NCBI GenBank assembly: GCA_945787305.1 | Contig: CALZIH010000058.1 | Location: 1-11,605, forward strand | Direction of reading: 5' to 3' | DNA length: 11,605 nt | From: an uncultured Desulfobulbaceae bacterium | GTDB lineage: Bacteria; Desulfobacterota; Desulfobulbia; Desulfobulbales; Desulfobulbaceae | In this document: one piece after another, positions 6,710-11,605 of the stretch | Layout: the number at the start of each line of letters is the position of its first letter | How positions within the stretch are numbered: the stretch's first letter is position 1 | Made by a program: the position numbers and the translations under genes | The notes under the pieces: model-generated | Databases searched by the model: none | What the model was told of the DNA's origin: nothing | Seen by the model: only the letters and a program-made list of their open reading frames with translations

Positions 6710-8815
6710 TCACTGCTCAAGGTCAAACTCGTAGGGTATGGCGGAGCGGTCAAAATGTTTGAGTATTTTCTTCAATCCAAAAAGGTCGATCACCGTAAAA
6801 GTAATCTCCCAGGCGGGCGAGGTTGCTGTCTGTTTACTGAGTTTAACAATTTCAGAAATCTTCATTTCTTCCGGGGCCACGGACAGGAGCATGAACAAGC
6901 GATGCCGGGTAGCTGAGAGAATCACAATCTTCTGCATTTTCGCCGTGCGCGTTCCACGGTGTTTCCAGCGAACCTCAACGGCATCCTCCCGCTGAAACTT
7001 AATCTTCTGTAACTGGGCGCAATCTTTTTTATGCAGGGACAATCCGCGCTTACTCAGAAGACCGATAACTCCCTTATCAAACGGATTGGGTTTACAGCAG
7101 GCTGATGATTTTACCACCACCGGGTCAACGGTTGTCAACTCTACCCGATTAAATACACCGGTTGGCAACTCAAGTGTCTCCCGGCCGACATACAACCCGC
7201 TTCTCACTTCATACATCAGTTCCCGCAACCGAATTCGCCCCTCGCCAATCTGCAAAAAAAGTTCATCCAAGGAATCAATATGAAAATAGGTCAGGATATC
7301 CACCATCCCCTTTTTATTAATTATCTCAAAAGGTACGCCATAACGGCGCATTTCCTGGCGGAGAACGGACGCCCCAATATCACGAGACACCTCTTTCCGA
7401 CGTTGACGAAAATTCTTGGCAAGTTCCGAGCGGGCCTTTGGTGTCTGACAGAGCGTCTGCATATCCTGATCAAATTGAACCGGTGTGTCACGCCGAACCA
7501 CCTTGACCACATCCCCATCGCTGAGAACATGATCAGGCTGAACTCTTTGCCTGCCGATCATGGCGCCAACGCAACAATGACCGATAGCAGTATGGACACG
7601 GAAGGCAAAATCGAGCACCAGCGAATTTATCGGTAAGCAGATAAGGTCGCCCTGGGGGGTATAGGTATACATTTCCTTTCGACCGCCGGCGGCAATCATG
7701 TCTCTATAGGAGACCGAATCATCACTGCCGAGGATATCAAACATCTCCTGAATCTGCTTAACAAACTTGCCGCCGCTTTTTTCACCGGAAGTCCAGTCGC
7801 GGACAAGACCGCGTTGGGCTCTGCGTCCCATCTCTTTGGTCCGCAGTTTAAACAGGTAGCTGCGGCCATCGATATTTGCCCGAGCGTGAAGCCCCTGGTA
7901 ACCCGTGGGTTTTGGATTGGCGATAAAATCCCTGATGGTCCTGGGAACTGGCGGATACAGCGTATTCAAGGTGCCGAGTGCCTGGTAACAGTCACCGCGG
8001 TTGCCGGCCGCAATCAAAATCTCCTGGGGGCTCTCAATCTCTTTAATGAGAATCCTGTTTTTAACGTCATAATAACCCCAAAGTCCTTTGGTGCGGAGAC
8101 TGGCCTTGGCATGTACCTCATCCATATCCAGAGCCTGCTGTACACGGCGGACTATCTCTATGATTTCAGGATCCTGGCGAAGCCTGTCGATATGCAATTG
8201 GAGTTTATTGCCTTGACGCGGAAATTTATAGGCCAAAGCGAGGTTATACAACTCGCGCTTGATGGCAAACAAGCCGAGCATGGTTGCCAGAGGAGCATAA
8301 ATATCCAGGGTTTCATCAGCGATTTTCTGACGTTTATGGCGAGGCATAGAGGCAAGCGTGCGCAGGTTATGCAACCGATCGGCAAGCTTGACGATCATGA
8401 CCTCGGGTTTTGCTGCGGCACCGGAAAAAATTTTCCGGTGCACGAGTTTTTTGAATGTCTGTTTGTCGCCGGAATAATGCGTGACCTTTGTGCAGCCCTC
8501 GACAATGGCCTCAACATGTGAGTCGAACTTCTTGCGAATTACTTCATTGGTAATGGCCTCCACATCTTCAACAGTATCATGCAGCAAGGCGGCAGCCAAT
8601 ATTTCGGCGTTGCGAATATCAAGCTCTTCAGCGAGGATGCGCGCCACGTTACAGGGATGCATGATGTAGGGATCACCGGATCTGCGCCATTGGTCACCAT
8701 GGGCTGCATAGGCAAAGTCCAGGGAATCCCAAAACACTTTTGTTTCCGGCCCCTCACCGATAAAACCAGCCATGATTTCATGATACGCTTTCAGATCAAA
8801 CTTCCGGTATTGCAT
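6710..8815 (-). CDS. RelA/SpoT homologue: (p)ppGpp hydrolase with degenerate synthetase domain
   Basis: This 701-residue protein has the full long-RSH layout. The HD hydrolase (about 25-200) retains its metal and substrate residues: R44/R45, H53 in YIMHP, HDTVED (79-84), and KLADRLHN (143-150). The synthetase region (about 235-340) keeps R241, K243, DCY (275-277), K302, Y306 and H310. However, the ungapped alignment I made by eye to Rel of Streptococcus places S262 where catalytic D264 is, and LFKLRT (321-326) replaces ExQIRT, losing the catalytic Glu and the Gln. AAHW is changed to VRDW. TGS (about 380-440: YTYTPQGDLICLP, DFAFRVHTAIGHCCVGA), a Cys-containing zinc-finger/RIS domain (CCKPNPFDKGVIGLL, HKKDC, 573-599) and a weak ACT domain (about 628-700) follow. 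It probably degrades the alarmone rather than making it. ATG at 8815 has no clear ribosome site. It is divergent from rnr. Confidence 0.93.
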   Translation of the reverse strand: MQYRKFDLKAYHEIMAGFIGEGPETKVFWDSLDFAYAAHGDQWRRSGDPYIMHPCNVARILAEELDIRNAEILAAALLHDTVEDVEAITNEVIRKKFDSHVEAIVEGCTKVTHYSGDKQTFKKLVHRKIFSGAAAKPEVMIVKLADRLHNLRTLASMPRHKRQKIADETLDIYAPLATMLGLFAIKRELYNLALAYKFPRQGNKLQLHIDRLRQDPEIIEIVRRVQQALDMDEVHAKASLRTKGLWGYYDVKNRILIKEIESPQEILIAAGNRGDCYQALGTLNTLYPPVPRTIRDFIANPKPTGYQGLHARANIDGRSYLFKLRTKEMGRRAQRGLVRDWTSGEKSGGKFVKQIQEMFDILGSDDSVSYRDMIAAGGRKEMYTYTPQGDLICLPINSLVLDFAFRVHTAIGHCCVGAMIGRQRVQPDHVLSDGDVVKVVRRDTPVQFDQDMQTLCQTPKARSELAKNFRQRRKEVSRDIGASVLRQEMRRYGVPFEIINKKGMVDILTYFHIDSLDELFLQIGEGRIRLRELMYEVRSGLYVGRETLELPTGVFNRVELTTVDPVVVKSSACCKPNPFDKGVIGLLSKRGLSLHKKDCAQLQKIKFQREDAVEVRWKHRGTRTAKMQKIVILSATRHRLFMLLSVAPEEMKISEIVKLSKQTATSPAWEITFTVIDLFGLKKILKHFDRSAIPYEFDLEQ

Positions 8816-8859
8816 AGATGGCAGCCGTTAAATTTTGAAGAAGCCCTTCTGTACGAAAT

Positions 8860-8888
8860 GGTGTACAATTGGTATTATTACCTGTCAA
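8860..8888 (-). promoter_or_regulatory. Possible promoter for the RelA/SpoT gene
   Basis: On the minus strand TTGACA (8888-8883) is a perfect -35, followed by a 17-base spacer and TACACC (8865-8860), only three of six for the -10. It interleaves with the rnr promoter on the other strand. Confidence 0.35.
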
Positions 8889-8897
8889 GACTACAAT
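8869..8897 (+). promoter_or_regulatory. Promoter for rnr
   Basis: TTGGTA (8869-8874, four of six) is followed by a 17-base spacer and TACAAT (8892-8897, five of six). Transcription would start near 8904 and give a leader of about 65 bases. The spacer contains the -35 of the divergent RelA/SpoT promoter. Confidence 0.45.
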
Positions 8898-8968
8898 ATG
8901 TAACGATAAGCTCCAGATAGATTTTTTCCACTCTTTTCCATCACCTTCTTAACAGAATTTATTTTTTT

Positions 8969-11200
8969 ATGGCTAAAAAATCCACTCGCAGACAGAGAAT
9001 CGGTCGCAGGAATAACAAAAACCGTGCGCACTCCCGAAAAAAATCCTCGGCGCAACCCCCATTAAACGAGCGCATTCTCAGATATTTACAAACCAGGGAC
9101 ACACCTGCCTCAACAGCCATGATCATGCAGGAACTTTCTCTGCCCGGTTTTGCCCGTAAGGCGACCAAGGAAACACTGACGTCCATGGTCAAACAGGGAA
9201 AGATCCTGCAGAAAAACAAACAATTTCAGGCAAAAGACAATCAAGGCTTGAGTCAGGCAACCCTTGCGCTGACCAGCGGAGGTCTCGGCTTTGCAACTGT
9301 AGATGGACAAAAAAAAGATGAAAAAGATGTTTTTATCAGCCACAATCACCTTGGCGGAGCCAGTCATGGCGATACCGTCCTTATCCGACTTCTGGGAACG
9401 ACCTCCCGCGGACGGCAGGAAGGCATTGTCGTCCGAATTCTCAAAAGATCAGTTACCACCCTTTGCGGACTGTATGTAGAGGATACAAAGGGTGCGTTCC
9501 TGCTGCCCGATGATCCCAGACTGCCGTTCACGGTCTTCATCCCTAAAAAAAGTAGAAAAAGGGCAAAAAACGGCGAGGCTATTCTCGCCCGGATAACCGA
9601 CTATGGAACAGAGAAAAAGGGGCCAAGCGGTGAAATTCTCGAGATACTGGGAGACCCGCTGACCGTACCGGTACAGATTCGCATGGCCATGGAAAAACTG
9701 GGCCTTGATAAGGCATTCCCGGACGAGGTGCTGAAGGACGTCGAACAACTTGAACCTCTGCGTGACTGTAAGCACGGCCGCAGGGACCTGCGCAATATTC
9801 ACCATGTTACCATTGATGGTGCAGACGCTAAGGATTTTGACGATGCCATCGCTGTCGAGGAGACGTCCAAAGGATATCGCCTGCACGTCTCCATCGCCGA
9901 TGTCAGCCATTATGTCCAGGCCGGATCGGCGGTGGACAAGGAAGCCTACAAACGCGGCACCAGTGTGTATTTCCCAAACCTTGTACTCCCCATGTTGCCG
10001 GAGCGCCTCTCCAATGACCTGTGCAGCCTGGTCCCCAACCAGGACCGTCCTGCGTTTTCCGCCATTCTTGATTTTGACCGTAAGGGAAAACAGATTCGAG
10101 CCGAATTCTGCCGCTCAATGATTAACAGTCGCATGCGCTTTACCTACGACACGGTTCACCAAATTCTCTACCTGAAAGAACAGGCGACGCAAAAAGAACA
10201 CCAGCAACTGCTGCCCATGCTGACAGCGGCCGGCAAGCTCTCTGCTATACTGCGAAAGCGAAGACATAAACGCGGCAGCCTCGGATTCAACATTCCGGAA
10301 GCTTCAATACAGGTACAGGACGACAAGATCGTTTCCATGGGCCACGCGCAAAGAAACGAAGCGCACCTGCTCATCGAAGACTTCATGCTGGCGGCAAACG
10401 AAGCGGTCGCAGAGACACTTTCCCGGGCGCGACAGGATGTTTTATTTCGAATCCATGAACGACCGGACCCGGTCAAAGTCAGTACATTTACTGAAGCCGC
10501 CGGGGCAATGGGTCTGCATTTAGCGAAAACCGACATCAGTCCGGCATGGTTTGCCGGGGTCCTGGACAAGGCCCGTGATAAACCTGCCGAATACGTGATC
10601 AACAACCTGCTCCTGCGCACTATGCAGCAGGCACGGTATTCTCCGGAAAACCTTGGCCACTTTGGTCTTGCCGCTGAATATTACCTCCACTTCACCTCCC
10701 CCATCAGGAGGTATCCCGATTTAGTTGCCCACCGGGTTCTCCATAATTTTCTGGTGCAAAAAACGGGCAAAGGGGAACCGTTGACGGTCCTGCCAAAGCA
10801 GGAAGACCTCGCCCAGTCGGCTCTGCACCTCTCCGGCCGGGAACGGGTTGCGGTAGATTCCGAAAGAGACGTCCAGGCCAGGCTTGCAGGCCTCTTTCTC
10901 CTGGACAAAATCGGAGAAGAGTTTGAGGGCGTTATCTCCGGGGTGGCCTCATTCGGCCTCTTTGTCGAGCTGTTTGATTATTTCATCAGCGGCGCTGTAC
11001 CGATACGCAGCATGGAGGACGATTACTACCATTTTGATGGTCGTGCCCACCGTCTCATCGGTGAACGCAGCAATGCGATCTATCAGCTGGGTCACACCGT
11101 CAGGGTACGCTTGGAGCATGTTGATATGGCAGCAAAACGAATAACTTTTTCGTTGGTTGAAGACGGAAACGAAATAAAACAGGATAATGCAGCGACCTGA
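8969..11200 (+). CDS. rnr: Ribonuclease R (3'-5' exoribonuclease)
   Basis: RNase R degrades structured RNA, including rRNA, mRNA and tRNA fragments, from the 3' end in the cytoplasm. The 743-residue product begins with a very basic tail (1-28) and a winged-helix region (about 30-85: ERILRYLQTRDTPASTAMIMQELS). Cold-shock-like OB domains come next (about 95-235). The RNB catalytic domain spans about 265-590. Its acidic site is TIDGADAKDFDDA with D283, D289, D291 and D292, and LPERLSNDLCSL (343-354) and FTSPIRRYPDLVAHR (575-589) carry further conserved residues. An S1 RNA-binding domain closes the protein (about 650-730: FEGVISGVASFGLFVEL). Motifs and length fit RNase R rather than RNase II. The ATG at 8969 is preceded by seven T residues and no Shine-Dalgarno. 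A possible metal transporter gene overlaps its end by 14 bases. Confidence 0.96.
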   Translation: MAKKSTRRQRIGRRNNKNRAHSRKKSSAQPPLNERILRYLQTRDTPASTAMIMQELSLPGFARKATKETLTSMVKQGKILQKNKQFQAKDNQGLSQATLALTSGGLGFATVDGQKKDEKDVFISHNHLGGASHGDTVLIRLLGTTSRGRQEGIVVRILKRSVTTLCGLYVEDTKGAFLLPDDPRLPFTVFIPKKSRKRAKNGEAILARITDYGTEKKGPSGEILEILGDPLTVPVQIRMAMEKLGLDKAFPDEVLKDVEQLEPLRDCKHGRRDLRNIHHVTIDGADAKDFDDAIAVEETSKGYRLHVSIADVSHYVQAGSAVDKEAYKRGTSVYFPNLVLPMLPERLSNDLCSLVPNQDRPAFSAILDFDRKGKQIRAEFCRSMINSRMRFTYDTVHQILYLKEQATQKEHQQLLPMLTAAGKLSAILRKRRHKRGSLGFNIPEASIQVQDDKIVSMGHAQRNEAHLLIEDFMLAANEAVAETLSRARQDVLFRIHERPDPVKVSTFTEAAGAMGLHLAKTDISPAWFAGVLDKARDKPAEYVINNLLLRTMQQARYSPENLGHFGLAAEYYLHFTSPIRRYPDLVAHRVLHNFLVQKTGKGEPLTVLPKQEDLAQSALHLSGRERVAVDSERDVQARLAGLFLLDKIGEEFEGVISGVASFGLFVELFDYFISGAVPIRSMEDDYYHFDGRAHRLIGERSNAIYQLGHTVRVRLEHVDMAAKRITFSLVEDGNEIKQDNAAT

Positions 11201-11605
11201 ACCACCTGATATTATCCTGGAAGATGTAACTTTTTCCTATAACGACGAACCGATTCTTGAAGATGTCAGTCTGTCCATCGGAAAACGGGAATTTATTGGC
11301 ATTATCGGCCCAAATGGTGGTGGCAAAACCACCCTTCTTCGCCTGATTCTTGGTCTCCTTACGCCCAATACCGGCACAGTCAGGGTCTTTGGCAGACCAC
11401 CCGCCGAGGCCAGTCATCACATCGGCTACGTGCCACAACATCTGCAGTTTGACCAGCGTTTCCCTGCAACGGTTTTTGATATCGTGCTGATGGGACAAGT
11501 CGGCCGGACGCCCTTCGGCCCCATCCCAAAACAGGGAAAGCTGGCGGCGGAAGAGGCCCTGGCGGCGGTGGAACTCTCAAGCTATAAAAAAAGAAGTTTT
11601 GCCGG
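11187..11605 (+). CDS. ABC transporter ATP-binding protein, ZnuC-like metal type (truncated by window end)
   Basis: An ATG at 11187 opens a frame that runs off the window; 139 codons are visible. Residues after the start give a short beta strand (IILEDVTFSYND), the Walker A motif GPNGGGKTT (49-57 or so), and the Q-loop as YVPQHLQFDQ. RFPATVFDIVLMGQVGR is the sequence that follows the Q-loop in zinc/manganese importers such as ZnuC and MntB. The Walker B and signature motifs lie beyond the edge. The start is supported by codons matching ABC N-termini immediately and by AGGA two bases upstream, though close. The frame overlaps rnr's end (11187-11200), so translation may be coupled and the genes co-transcribed. 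Substrate (Zn, Mn or Fe) cannot be settled without the permease and binding protein outside the window. Confidence 0.88.
   Translation, partial: MQRPEPPDIILEDVTFSYNDEPILEDVSLSIGKREFIGIIGPNGGGKTTLLRLILGLLTPNTGTVRVFGRPPAEASHHIGYVPQHLQFDQRFPATVFDIVLMGQVGRTPFGPIPKQGKLAAEEALAAVELSSYKKRSFA

Noticed and set aside
6697..6712. GTGATCAC palindrome followed by T-run at the RSH stop codon, considered as a terminator
   Set aside because: The palindrome has no loop, so it cannot fold as a stable hairpin of that size.
7814..8521. 235-codon plus-strand open frame
   Set aside because: It lies wholly within the RelA/SpoT gene on the other strand, whose product has clear family motifs throughout. The frame's product has no recognisable features.
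9666..9675. Perfect palindrome GTACCGGTAC
   Set aside because: It lies inside rnr coding sequence and is fully explained by codons; ten bases is within chance.
9449..9910. 153-codon minus-strand open frame
   Set aside because: It is antisense to the RNase R OB/RNB region, which has conserved motifs; it is a shadow.
1..11605. CRISPR arrays, insertion sequences, tRNAs, phage or toxin-antitoxin genes
   Set aside because: I saw no direct repeats with spacers, no transposase motifs, no tRNA-like cloverleaf and no phage or toxin-antitoxin families.

Overview
The window looks like ordinary chromosomal DNA from a Gram-negative bacterium, most likely a deltaproteobacterium of the Desulfobulbaceae/Desulfobulbales type. 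That placement is inferred from a multiheme-era style redox sensor kinase (CxxCH plus histidine kinase), a SpoT-like protein, a small protein resembling a deltaproteobacterial conserved family, and a balanced base composition. It was not confirmed by any search. I see no phage genes, transposases, CRISPR arrays, tRNAs or rRNAs.

Layout. (1) 1-602: 3' end of a thiamine-diphosphate enzyme of the acetolactate synthase large-subunit type. (2) 725-2722: membrane sensor histidine kinase with a periplasmic DUF3365/Tll0287-like domain carrying a CxxCH haem motif, then PAS, HisKA and HATPase; a near-consensus promoter lies just upstream. (3) 2869-3255: small PilZ (c-di-GMP receptor) protein with a TTG start, its own promoter, and a perfect inverted repeat upstream. 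(4) 3256-3614: a long gap holding an unassigned minus-strand open frame and a small hairpin. (5) 3615-5144: glucose-6-phosphate dehydrogenase (zwf). (6) 5380-6123: leucyl/phenylalanyl-tRNA-protein transferase (aat). (7) 6151-6540, minus: small conserved-looking protein, convergent with aat; its intrinsic terminator sits inside the 3' end of aat. (8) 6710-8815, minus: RelA/SpoT-homologue whose (p)ppGpp hydrolase site is intact but whose synthetase site has lost key residues. (9) 8969-11200: RNase R, divergent from the RelA/SpoT gene with interleaved promoters. (10) 11187-end: ATP-binding subunit of a ZnuC-like metal ABC transporter, overlapping rnr by 14 bases and cut by the window edge.

The genes do not form one pathway. 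There are two loose themes. One is signalling: a redox/haem sensor kinase, a c-di-GMP receptor and a ppGpp hydrolase. The other is RNA and protein turnover: RNase R and the N-end-rule transferase Aat. Only rnr and the ABC ATPase look clearly co-transcribed; most other genes appear to have their own promoters. I did not find a clearly new multi-gene system. The most interesting points are the probably hydrolase-only RelA/SpoT protein, the terminator embedded in a convergent coding tail, and a GGTA-N4-TACC motif present at two promoter regions.
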